64,000 bases of DNA from Pocillopora verrucosa. Lineage: Eukaryota; Cnidaria; Anthozoa; Scleractinia; Pocilloporidae. The position numbers were made by a program, and so were the translations under genes. Positions 34,214-44,865 of the stretch are shown here, in pieces (positions within the stretch are counted from its first letter, which is position 1; each line of letters starts with the position of its first letter). The notes below the pieces were generated by a model that was not told the origin of the DNA, did not search any database, and saw only the letters and a program-made list of their open reading frames with translations. The stretch spans positions 5,356,415 to 5,420,414 of the forward strand of contig NC_089321.1 of assembly GCF_036669915.1 (NCBI RefSeq), written 5' to 3'.

Positions 34214-35176
34214 TTAACACCCTCTTCTCCCACAAGCCCCTTGGAACCTTCTAGAGTCCATGGCCCTTTTTCGGTTGTTGTCATTGAGGTACTTCTGTGT
34301 CAAAGCCCTGTGAGTGCGCTTCAAGTTTTTCTTAGTGTCGTGTCGCTTGGTCCTTTTTTCCACTGAAGCGCGTACCCTCTCTTCACAGTAATCCTTGCAA
34401 GAGACACTCCTCGAGAAGCGGCTCTGAGGAGGCTCACGAATGATGGCGTTGGGACGAACCTGTTCCACGACACTTTTCAGAGAGAGGAGCCTTTTGCTGC
34501 AGGACAGCAGCTGCAGGATCTGCGCCCATAGGAATATTGCGGCCCTGGGTATTTGGTGCCCCAATTTTGCGGAGAGGTGAGAGGTCTTTTCACAGAGATC
34601 GCTGAACATAGGTAACGCGGGTCTCATAAACCACTTGTCGTTGCCTTCATCGTCTTCGGAACGATCACTTTCTTGTATGACTGACTCGTGGTGATTCTCG
34701 ACTGATTCTTGCATGACTGACTCGTGGTTTGATCGTTCTGGCTGCCACTCTATTGCAAGCAGAGGCTTAGGAGTGTGCGCATGCGCAGAATCAACTTGAC
34801 TAACCGCAAGCAAATCAGAGGTGCTAATGACTGGGTTAAACTTACGTCTCTTTCTGATCGATAGTCTGTCGCACACATTACCCTGGGTTACAGTCGTGCG
34901 CAGTGGTACCTCGCACGAGTCGCTTCTTACTTTCGCCAGAAAGTCAAAGCTCCGTTCGCGTTTGATGTCCTGTAAGTCCCACAGCAATTTATTCATGGGC
35001 GATGGCTCGAATTTTACGATAGCTGTGCTCAGGTTCTCGATGAGCGCTTGTTTGGGCTGTAGTTTGACTGGTTCAAGCACCGGCTCAGGGTTTTCCATCT
35101 GCATTCCAAGCGTGTCTGGTGACTTAAGGCTGCAGAGAAATGATACTCCTTTCAAATTTTTACAAGTAACGCTCAT
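34214..35176 (-). CDS. Hypothetical protein, 320 aa, intronless
   Basis: Long uninterrupted frame. The first in-frame ATG is at 35,176; the frame is open upstream to 35,254 but without ATG, so an upstream coding exon or the start at 35,176 are both possible. No domain recognised. Visible features are two near-repeats HESVMQESVEN / HESVIQESDRS, an acidic patch SEDDEGND (about residue 180), a hydrophobic Leu-rich stretch (AAIFLWAQILQLLSCSKRLL) and a strongly basic C-terminus (KRTKRHDTKKNLKRTHR). This composition suits a nuclear or nucleic-acid-associated protein, but that is inference. Its length makes chance unlikely in AT-rich DNA, though the local GC content is higher here, which also favours chance ORFs. 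Confidence 0.55.
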   Translation of the reverse strand: MSVTCKNLKGVSFLCSLKSPDTLGMQMENPEPVLEPVKLQPKQALIENLSTAIVKFEPSPMNKLLWDLQDIKRERSFDFLAKVRSDSCEVPLRTTVTQGNVCDRLSIRKRRKFNPVISTSDLLAVSQVDSAHAHTPKPLLAIEWQPERSNHESVMQESVENHHESVIQESDRSEDDEGNDKWFMRPALPMFSDLCEKTSHLSAKLGHQIPRAAIFLWAQILQLLSCSKRLLSLKSVVEQVRPNAIIREPPQSRFSRSVSCKDYCEERVRASVEKRTKRHDTKKNLKRTHRALTQKYLNDNNRKRAMDSRRFQGACGRRGC

Positions 35177-35239
35177 TATATAGGTAACTTCTTTGACTAC
35201 TTTTGCAAGAAGTCTTGGAAACTGCCTCCTACTCAAAAG

Positions 35240-35280
35240 AAAAGATGTTTTCACATCGTTTCACGAGCGTGGCGGGACAG
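35240..35280 (-). repeat. SINE body fragment, reverse orientation
   Basis: TCGTTTCACGAGCGTGG and the adjoining bases match the reverse complement of the SINE body at 25,210-25,250. The tRNA-like head is absent. Confidence 0.4.
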
Positions 35281-35702
35281 AAGAAAATCTGACCCACCCT
35301 CCCAAAAGTTTTAACACACTAGCAGATAGGTTATAGGTTTTCATCCAAAAGACATTGCCTTTGGATTAAGCACCAAATTTTCAAGTGGGTTGTGAATCTC
35401 GAGAGACATCAAACACGAGGCTGTTTAGCTGAATAATTAAATGTTTCACGTTCTCTCGCGGACACTTTTTGGACAATTTAAAACCAGCTGAACGCTCAAA
35501 TGTCAAATCAGATGATGAATACTCAGCTGCGCGCATTGTATTGCACGTGCCTTTTTAACTATAGACCAGTGAATCGTACAGTTCCAACAAACTTTATCTG
35601 AAGCTTTTTTTGTTTAATTCAATAATCTTACTGAGAGTTATAACCGGTTTCGTTTTGGGCAAATGCATCGATAGCCGTGAACTGCCATATTTTTCATTAT
35701 TG

Positions 35703-36188
35703 TTACCTTTTTGCATTCACACGTACAGCACGAATACTTTCCACTGTTCCCAAGGTCCGCGGCACGTTGGAAGACAAAATTTCTAACCAAGAATTCATCT
35801 TTTTAAATTTATAAGCGCTGCACTTTTCATCCAAGGGCTTGCTCCATTTTAAAGGTCGCATAATCTTGTAAGGTTCCATCATCTTTCTCGGAACTAGGCG
35901 AGACATCATTTTTCCATGAAAGTATTTCTGAGATTTCTCGACGTTTCCTTGATTGACCGGGCCACCCGGCGGCCGCATGCCACAATTTTTCTTTTGCGTG
36001 ATAACTGAAGCCACATTTTGCTCATTTATAACGACGTAGTCTTTCAAAATCAGCACTTCCTCTTCAGTCAGTTCGACGTCGACAAGCAACCACTCTCCTT
36101 CCTCTGCCTCGGCAAAGAAGCATTTTTGTGGAGAATTTTCGGCGTTTTCGTCTTGTGCGTAAATCCATTTTCCCAGCAAACTTAGCAT
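35703..36188 (-). CDS. Small protein with LIR-type motif, TP53INP/DOR-like (161 aa)
   Basis: Intronless frame starting at ATG 36,188 (MLSLLGKWIY); two codons further upstream are open but lack ATG. The N-terminus has a short hydrophobic/aromatic start, then FFAEAEEGEWLLVDVELTEE. The acidic-W-x-x-hydrophobic core (EGEWLLVDV) matches an LC3-interacting region and closely resembles the DEWILVD-type segment at the same place in TP53INP1/TP53INP2, autophagy and nuclear co-activator proteins. The C-terminus is basic (RTLGTVESIRAVRVNAKR). The rest shows no match I can name. The family call rests on the motif, its position and the overall size, and is tentative. It lies 526 bp upstream of the 320-aa frame on the same strand. 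Confidence 0.55.
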   Translation of the reverse strand: MLSLLGKWIYAQDENAENSPQKCFFAEAEEGEWLLVDVELTEEEVLILKDYVVINEQNVASVITQKKNCGMRPPGGPVNQGNVEKSQKYFHGKMMSRLVPRKMMEPYKIMRPLKWSKPLDEKCSAYKFKKMNSWLEILSSNVPRTLGTVESIRAVRVNAKR

Positions 36189-38387
36189 AACCAATGCCTG
36201 TTCAGTTAATATATCTTTCTATCCCGTGGGAAAACATTAATTCTGAAGCAAAGAATCACCTTGATTGAGGATAATTGTTAATTACTGTCCATGTCATAAA
36301 GTTCTAATTTGTAATAAAGTATTAATGACAATACGTCATAAATTACGCGCACGTTTCCCACTTACGGGCTAGGGACGACTGCACTAATGTCTCGTGGACC
36401 AATCAGTCTTCAGAATCGCCTCAAAAATAACGGGAAAACTTATTGCAGGGACCGGTCATACAATATGCGAGTGGGATAAAGGAAAAAACAAAGAGTGAGT
36501 CAAGGTAATTTCATTGTGGTCAGTGTGAAGTGCACACTACAATGAGATCGGTATCCATTCGGTCGTTCGGCTCCCACGGAAGTTTCGTACCTTGTCGATT
36601 GGTACCCAAATTCAGACGATTCGTACCCAGTTTGTGTCGGTTTATACCCGACCTGTTGGTAGATTCGTAGCTGTCTTGACATTTCAGTGACGATCAAAAC
36701 AAGGAGACATCATGGGACCTGCATTGCATACCCCTCCTTGAAGCGAATACTCTGTATTGAGTGGAAACGTTTCCGAGGCTGTTGCGACCTTTTCTGCATT
36801 TATGGAATTGATCAAAAAACCTTGAAAATACTCAGTTAGCATTAACGCCCTTGCGCGCGAAATTACTTTGTTTCATTTTAATTGTTCCTTTTTTAGGAGC
36901 GCGCTCATTGGTTATTTCAAATAATTTAAAATTTAATGGTGTAATATGTTTTGTCGCGCGTACCAAAAAACAACTTAGTGAAAACAAGTTTATATTTTAT
37001 TTTATCATATCGAACGAGAAACAGCGGTTGCGGTTGTCAGGGAAACGGCTGCGCAACCCGAGCTCTCCACCCTAACTCCCCTAACCGTTCAAACGCTCTT
37101 TTTTTGGCTCGTTTAAGGTGACTGAGAGTTTGGCACAAGCCAGAGTTCGGTAATTAGGACACCCTGAAGTTGAGCGGACACTAAAAAGAGTTCCATATAT
37201 GCATCGCTTGAAAGACCTTTCTTAACTTTGAGTCCCATGTAATAGTTCTGTCTTCGATTGAGAGACATGAGACCAACTCTATCAATAACGAAGTGATAAA
37301 CGTCTAAAATGAGATAGAACATTTGGCTGTAGATAAAGTCTTTGAAAGCCATAACACGTGGTTAAATTGTCTTTACTGGAAACTTCGAGAAGGCAGAATA
37401 ACAAGCAGAGTATTAGTAATTCTTAGAAAAATAGATAGCTCTTTTTAGTTTGCAAAACATCTCTCGACATGGTATGTACACTTTAAATTTTCGTTATCGA
37501 ATCATAACCTAAGACTACGCTGTACAGATCCAAAGCTATTTGAATATAATCCGCCAAGAAATTACTGACTTCAGGTAAACGTGAACATGCTTTTATTTGC
37601 TGATGCCCTTTACTAACAATGATGCACTAAGCGTTGCTACAAATTGTGAAAACGGAATCTGCTGGAAAGTAAAGTGATACGTCAATTGTCGAAGCCCAAG
37701 TTCTTCGCCAAACATAACTAGTTAAGATGCGCGCGTTCACCACGTGGATTACTTGGCTCGGTTTTGATTGGCTAATTTGGTTGCACTAAATTTCAGCGCT
37801 AAAAAGCTGTTTTTTTTATTCATTAATAGATTTTTCGGTAACCCTAAACACTTCTGATTTTTTTCAGTCTTAAATAGACCGATAGAAAAAACAAAAATCC
37901 TATTCAAATTACATGTATTCTCGTATTCTGCCAAAACAAAATATGTCATTATGGCAAGATTTCAGAACCCCTACCTAAACATGATTACAATTCTTTGTTA
38001 AAAGAAACAATGGCGAAAACTAGTTATTAACTTTGAAATTTAAGGCCCCATTGGCAAAAAGCTGAAGGATTCTCAAAGTGTTTAAACGTAGGGGATCCCA
38101 TTGGCAGCATGGTAAAAATGTATGTCGCAAACCATTGGAACATGAAATCAATGTAAGAAATTTGACATCAAGATAGTAAACGAAGTCAAACAAGCGGATT
38201 GTCTGAAAATTAATAAAGCTAGGTTAGTAGCGTTTTCCCACACTCGGGCCATTAATTTCCATCTGCCTTGGGAAGACAATAGATCTCTGTTTTTCTTCTT
38301 TTTTTCGCTGTTCGGCCTTTGTGCTTATTTTTGTTTAGGTTTCATGACACTTACTTTCGCTTCAGTGCGAAAGCCGATTTCCTGCGG
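36189..38387. other. Intergenic spacer upstream of PLAC8-family gene
   Basis: Contains only short frames without domains. A minus-strand frame at 36,500-36,697 owes its repeated Tyr/Gly pattern to degenerate GGTACCC/TTCGTACC strings. No RNA gene or mobile element was identified. Confidence 0.4.
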
Positions 38388-38394
38388 TATAAAA
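38388..38394 (+). promoter_or_regulatory. Candidate TATA box of PLAC8-family gene
   Basis: TATAAAA in the context GCGGTATAAAAACACTC, about 760 bp upstream of the PLAC8 start codon. If used, the transcript would have a long 5' UTR or a leading non-coding exon. Confidence 0.35.
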
Positions 38395-39149
38395 ACACTC
38401 AAAGTAATTGGAAATTGGTCGGGACAGTTTGAAGTGGAGAACTGTACTCCTTCGACATACTGTCCGTTTTAATATGCAAACGAATAAGTTTTTCCTTTTT
38501 TCTGTTATTGTTTTATATTATCTCACCCAGTATTCATCTTTTTTTTCTTCGTTATATTGAGTTGTCAATTTATGAAGTTTTTGCTTACACTTCTTTCTTC
38601 ACAGTAGTTTTTATTAGCGATGCGGATTTAGCGCGTTAGGAGATAAGAAAGGCAACCTCGATTCTCCATGCTTATTTCATTAAATCTGATTTTTGTTGTT
38701 CGAATTTTAAAGTTTCTCAGAAGACAGGGTCCTCAAAAATTAACATGAAGAGTGATAACTGACCCAATGAAGACAATGATTAAAAAAGGAAAGCTTGGGA
38801 CGTTCTTGGAGTCAGTCAACAAAAATTTCATGATCCACTTGTCGATAGTAACCGATTTTTTGTTTCAGGGACGCCAACACTTTGTTTATCTTTTTTGATT
38901 ATTTATTGGTCACATACAGTTTTGAAAATCAACACGACAAAGTTCTGCCAGAGGTCGTCATCGTCATGTTTTATTAACATGTCGTCTGGTTCATTTGGCC
39001 AACCAATGAGAAATATTGTTTGTACTGTCGCGGGGCAACACAAGTTATAAACAATATTCAACCTGTAACCGCTTGTTGCCTCGAAGCACAACACCATCAC
39101 GTTTGGGGAGGAAAACGAAACCTTTGAGCAGTGATCGGAAAATTTAAGA

Positions 39150-42100
39150 ATGAGCGACTGGTCGAGTGGTCTCTGTGGCTGTTTCGAAAATGTTGGAATC
39201 TGCATCAAGGCGTATTTCTGCCCATGCATCGTTGCAGGGCAAGTTGGTGAAGCTCTTGGAGAAGGCTGCTTTTACCACGGTTTCTGCTCCTTAATGGGGC
39301 CGATTGGAATATACTGCGGGGCGCAAAACCGTGGAAAACTCCGGGCGATGTATCAGATTCCGGTATGTTGGCCTTTTTTTGGACTTAATCAAGTGTGTGA
39401 CCTAATGAAAAGTTCAGGGTACAGCATCATGTCAGAATCATGTGTTGACAATGAGCAGTGGTTTAATTTTTTTAATGAACTGCTGAAATAAGAAGAGATA
39501 GACCCTTTGAGAGGTCTATCGCGTACTACATGTACACGTGATTTCTCTGCAAGCATTGCCGTCTTTATGCTGGTAATTTATATGATCAGTTTGAAGAATT
39601 TACTCGATCTAAGTGTGCAAACTTAAGAACACAGCCTGGATAGTTTTCAGGGCATCGAACGATTTAACGAACTATTGTGAATTATATTCGTGCGAACTTT
39701 TTTTAACAAGCTTTGGTTTTCATTTTATGGTGGAAAGCTTAAAATTAACAAAAACAAAATTTGAAAACATAGCGCATAGAGCGTGAAAGGATCGCTGGAC
39801 ACTTCAAAAGATGATTGCAATTCACTCGCGTGAATGTTCTTGAATCAATTATTAATTATCACTTTATGAAAACAAAGCTACGTCTAAAACGACTTTGAAT
39901 ATATCACGAAACACTAAGCCGTGGATTCAAGACATCTAAAATAATCGAGTTATCCTCAAAACCTCTAAAAACTGAAAAATTGTCAGACCATGTCTGGCAA
40001 AGCGAGTGGAGCATTGGCTAAAGAAAATATATTAGATTAGGGAAGGAAAGGATCAATCAGAAACGAGACAAATGCTAATGATATTTCTCTAATTATTTAT
40101 GTTGGTAAGGGGCGCGCGTCAGTATGGAGATTATAAAACAGTGGGGTAGATTACAGAAGTGACTGGGTAAATAACAGCTTAAATAGTGGAAGAAGACGAG
40201 AAAAGAGGAAATGGAAAACGGAAATAAGGTCTTAGGACAATTATATTTACAGTGTTGTACAGAAGATTATTCAAATTTATTACGGAGTCAGTATTCAATA
40301 CCCCTCTGTGTGAGGTGAAGCTATATCTCCCCCCCCCCCCACCCCTCCTATTGAAAATTAGTCATTCATGAAGTTTTTGTTGAGGCGATAAATTTAAATT
40401 TTCAATTTTGTCCCTCAATTTTGGCGCACAAAAGAAAAATACTCACCATAAAGATGTAAAATCTTGTAAAACAACGATAAAATGAGGAACGGGCGAAAGA
40501 TCATTGTAGAATGAGCGAGCGAAAGATCATTGTAGACTTGGTGTCAATCTCATTGTTAAAACATTTCAAAGTTTTATTTGCTTAAAAAGACATTTGTTAT
40601 GTTTGCTCTAAATAAAAAAAAAACATTCATCTAGGAAATATTTACCAACAGCAACATCCTCGTTTTATTTCATCGTGTCTCTTGCTAACATGAATAATTT
40701 TGCGTCATACAAAATACGGTACTGAATCGTCGTCACCCAAGTTTGTGTTAAGATATTGCGTGAGGTTTCCGCGGTATTTTGGCAAACGGGAAGTTTGAAC
40801 CGTTTCATTGTTAGAATATTTAATAAGTCTTGTCGGTGGTCGGGAATTAATCTAACAGTTATCTTCCAAATTAATGAACCCCAGACTAAAATTTCACTTA
40901 GGAACCCGGTACTCAAGCAAATTTGTTTTTATAACTTAAATCAGCAGGTGAAATTGAATGATGTTGAAAATGATAACCCACTTGCGATTAGTTCATTGAC
41001 ATTGTAAGGAGTATGCTTAATCATTCATGCTGAAAAAGCGAAAAAAAACCTTCGTTCAGAGGTATTTCTGTCAATGGAAATTGAGAATTCGTAAAGCAAA
41101 TTTTATAGAATTTGTCAACTGAAATTTCAAAGAAAGATCTCAAAGGTATTTCGATCCTCCATTAAATGCAACTTTTATACATTTAGCAGAAGTAATGTAT
41201 ATCTTGCCGATTTTTAAAAAGGTACCCATCTGTTTCATGCGAATTTCCTGATCTAATACCACTGCATTCTAAGGGACCAGTGACTATTTATTGTCTTAGC
41301 GGGGGGAGGGTGGGGGATTTCGGGGATCATGTGGTTTTAAGAGGAAACAGAGGGGGAATCAGTCGTCACCAACAGGGTATCAAGGGGGGTACTACAGAGA
41401 ATTGATTGCCAATTAACTGCCAATGGAGGGGGGGGGGACTTGCTAGCGCTCGTTAATTCGTGGGAAATACGTGACTTTGAAATTAAGTTGTTAATACTCT
41501 ACTCACTAAGTGTATTTAAACTTTGTTGGATCTTATTCGTAGGGTACGTTTGTTAACGACTGCCTGGTTCACTGGTGCTGCCCAGTGTGTTCATATGCTC
41601 AAGAAGCCAGGGTGAGTATCATTATAGTCACAAACAAATATAAAAAGAAGCGCTTTTCGATTGAATGTCGTAAAACCAAAACTAAACAACCACATGCAAC
41701 GGACGATAGGAAGAAAGGAAAATAGCGTTAAGAGCAAATGAGATCGCGAGAGAACTTTAAGTAAAAACAACCCAGCTGCCTCAGGCGGGTTACCCGGCAG
41801 GTCCTGATTGGTTTTAGCCAGTTTCAAATAATGGTTGAGAGAGTGGCGAAAAATTTCCTATTTCACTCTTAGAGCGAAGTAAAGCCACACGTTTATAATG
41901 GAAGGTAGGAGGAAGGTAGGGTCACTAAAAAGTAAGGTTCATAAAGAAGAGTTCGTCTCGTAGCTTGATCCTCTGGTAATGTCGAATACCTTACAAAATG
42001 GAGGGAAAAAATGAACGCTCTAAACTTAATTTCCTTTTAGTGACCGACAGACGCAGTAAGAAGGGGTGGATGGGTGGAGAGCCTATTTGATCTTGCGCAA

Positions 42101-42221
42101 AAATTAATTTTTCTCTGTTATTCAAGGATGTTCGAGTTGCCTTAGTTTAACTCTTTTTCATTTACTTCATTAGGAAATTGCATCCCGTATGCCGGCTGGT
42201 GGCTCCATAGCAAGGTCCTAA
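39150..42221 (+). CDS. PLAC8-family cysteine-rich protein, 109 aa (3 exons)
   Basis: Exon 1 is 39,150-39,362, exon 2 41,543-41,611, exon 3 42,174-42,221; all junctions are phase 0 with GT-AG borders. The protein shows the PLAC8 domain throughout: CFENVGICIKAYFCPCIVAG, then a Gly-rich core (GPIGIYCGAQNRGKLRAMYQ), then DCLVHWCCPVCSYAQEAREI, with the usual CxxHxCCxxCxxxQExRE pattern in exon 2. PLAC8/cornifelin-like proteins are small Cys-rich, often membrane-associated proteins; the role here is unknown. Exon 1 stays open for 42 more codons past the splice donor, so an unspliced 113-aa form could be made. The last two exons lie in a segment duplicated at 47,290-51,740, which supplies a second exon pair. 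Confidence 0.9.
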
Positions 42222-43108
42222 AACCAAGGCTTCTGTTGGCTGTGTGTTAAAACTGTGTGTTATCTACTTCTATCAGTGTTTCAGGGGAACTTGATTCTCT
42301 ATTATCTGGGTATTACAGAACTTTGTATGGTTCGCCGCGAGTGTTTTTGTTTTATAGTTATTAAATGATGATATAACACTGAGTTTATATTAGTCACAGG
42401 ATGCAAGGCTGTTGTAGCGCCTAGTCTTTTCTTTAGGAATAGGCAGATTCGCCTTGTGGATTCGCCTAGGCATGTTCATACATATCAAGTACATAGTGTA
42501 ACTGATAAGCTTCTGATTCATTACCTTGAAATGCCAGATCTGACTCAAATAGATCCTCTTCAAAAGAGGCGACCGAAATTGAATTTAACGATTTAAGATG
42601 AAGCTCTCTCGACGAATGACAATTTGAAAAAAATGTAACCTTAAGGCGTTGTCCAAGTCAGGATAGGGGGATATTTCAAGTAGGTCAAATTAAAAAAAAA
42701 ATAAAAATAAAGGGAAAAAGGGCCTGGAAATTCATGACAACTACACTGTATGGACATCTTTTGACATTTTCCTTCCATGTCTCTTATCGTTTGAATTGGG
42801 ATTAAAATTTCTTGGATAAAGTAAAAATTTATTTTGACAAATCTCCGTAATGTAATCCCATGGGGAATGGTTTTGTTCTTGTTTGTTTTTTTCATATCGT
42901 TTGAATTATAATTAAGATTTCTTGGATAAGGTAACAATTTGTTTTGACAAATCTCTTTAAAATAACTCCATAGGGAGTAGTTTTCTTTATGTTTGTTTTT
43001 TTCTTTTGTCTGTTTTTGTTTTCTTGTTGTTGTTTTTTTTTTACTGACCTCGTAGTGCAGTTTTTATCATTGGTCTTTGTTTCCAGTCGCCATTTTGAGG
43101 AGGGTCTA

Positions 43109-43395
43109 TTAACCCATTCACTCCCAAGATCTCATTAATAATTCTCCCTATTATCTACCATACAATCCTCAAAAAGTTGGTTCAGAGAATTTGGCATTGG
43201 ATCAACTAAGAGTCCCCTGATTGATGTTTCTTTATTCTCGTCACTTGTCTTCTTGATATTGTATTGATATTGTATTGATATTGTATTGATATTGTATTGA
43301 TATTGTATTGATATTGTATTGATATTGTATTGATATTGTATTGATATTGTGAGGAGAAATTCTGTCTTAATCACTAATGGGAGTTAAAGGGTTTA
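43109..43395. mobile_element. TTAA-family MITE with internal 12-bp expansion
   Basis: Starts TTAACCCATTCACTCCCAAG; ends TGGGAGTTAAAGGGTTTA. It is 287 bp against 212 bp for the allelic-position copy at 50,022, the difference being an expanded TATTGATATTGT-type 12-bp tandem repeat at about 43,252-43,350. Confidence 0.85.
43252..43350. repeat. 12-bp minisatellite (TTGTATTGATAT)n
   Basis: About eight perfect or near-perfect units in a row. The equivalent place in the duplicate copy (about 50,169-50,189) has fewer than two. Confidence 0.95.
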
Positions 43396-43654
43396 CTCGT
43401 GTTCAGACTTTCACGGCTCACTTTCTTTTCACTTGATTTTTGTTGTAACTAGAATTTTCTGACCAGGAAGCCGTTACATTGCGACGGTTTCGACTTTTAT
43501 AAGGTCGCGTGAAACTACCCAAATAAACTAATCATTTCACTCGAGAGCATTGTCTGAGTTCTATGTCTAAATATTTTGGGATGGAAATCCTGCTTAGTTG
43601 TAAGTATGACAGATTGGAGAGTACAGTTTTTCTATGAAAAGTACTAGGTTGTAT

Positions 43655-43745
43655 CCAATCGGTATCTAAAATCCCAAATCGGACAATAGTGTCTAAAACT
43701 GAACACAAGTATCTCGCATCGGACACTGGTGTCTATGATCAAAAA
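43655..43745. repeat. Degenerate ~20-bp repeat (TCGGACA..GTGTCT), copy A
   Basis: Units resembling TCGGACACTGGTGTCTATGA occur in tandem about three to four times. The homologous stretch in copy B (50,485-50,595) has about five. Confidence 0.6.
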
Positions 43746-44865
43746 AGATAGCCCAAAGCCGGATGCAATCAAGGGCTCCTGCCTCGGTAATGAGGACGAA
43801 AAATAACCAGTCCTATCACGGTGTTGCGTTTTTAAATTTATCCTGCATGGAGTATATGGGCCTAAAATGGATTCAAAGAAGAATTGTGCCATAAATGAAA
43901 AATGTTTCCCGGAAATGTGAGTAATTACACCAACCAGCCGAAGCTATGAGGGGAGGAACTGATAATAGAAACAGAATCATTATTTTATTTGTAGCAAACC
44001 TGTCCAGTTTGAAAGTATTTCATGACAGAATTTCAACATTTGTCTAAAGTTCGTCATGACAAACTAATGCGCCAAAAACTTAACTAAAGTTGTTGTTCAG
44101 ATCGCAATTTCCTCCAAGAGAACTGGTACGAGCCACGTTTATACAGTCGAAGAACGTTAAAAGACACTTTCCTTTCAAATAACATGCTCCATAACAAAAA
44201 CAGGTCAAATACAAATTTTGACACAACAGGCTACTTAAAAAGTCTGCTACATTAGCCCTCTGTTTTAGCCTTTTATGTCAAAATCTCTAACTTGGAGAGA
44301 AATGCTTGGACCTGTGAACGGGCACCTTGAATGTCCTTCTTGAAGAAACAATAATAATAGCAACAAGAAGTAAAGTTATGGACAACTAATCATTTAGCTG
44401 TCAGTGGAAACTGAAAAAAAATATCTCATCTTCAGACGTCGAGATCCTTGCGATATTATCAGGCAACTACCACTTATGTTTCTTGCAGGATAAATTGTCA
44501 AATTCACCAGTAAAGCTGAATTGTTTTCCAAAAAGTGTTATCTAAAATCCTCGGCTAAGTGTTTTGAAAAAACGTCCAAGTGAAATGGTGTTGTAAAACA
44601 ATGCGTTGATTGAGACTCATATCTGTTGGAACGCTCCAAACGAGTTTCAACTTTCGCAACCCAAAGATTTATGTTCAACGAGGAAATAAGGGAAAAACCT
44701 TTCTATACAAAACGCTGGGGCTGACCATTTCAGGCGGTGTTCTTCCTCTAGTCCTAACATGGACGAAGAAGGGTAAAGTAACAAACAAAACAACAACAAA
44801 GAAAACGACAATCATAACACACCTTTGTTACCCAACATCGCCCCGGTCAGAAGTCTTTAAGAGCG

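Larger units (their letters stand above)
39855..44865 (+). repeat. Segmental duplication, copy A (PLAC8 intron 1 to downstream)
   Basis: Matches 47,290-51,740 in the same orientation. Offsets run from about 7,430 at the left to 6,880 at the right because of indels. It includes PLAC8 exons 2 and 3, a TTAA-family MITE and a degenerate short-period repeat. Similarity begins near ACTTTATGAA...CTACGTCTAAAAC and fades after CACACCTTTGTT. Confidence 0.9.

Noticed and set aside
35177-35254. N-terminal extension of the 320-aa frame
   Set aside because: The frame is open but begins at GTG, and the sequence overlaps a reversed SINE fragment. The first ATG is at 35,176.
39363-39491. 113-residue PLAC8 form ending in intron 1
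   Set aside because: The added 42 residues lack PLAC8 features, while proper exons 2 and 3 complete the domain in frame. Kept only as a possible intron-retention product.
43135-43374. Protein with an NTISIQYQY repeat
   Set aside because: Produced by the 12-bp minisatellite inside a MITE. Copy B has no such frame.
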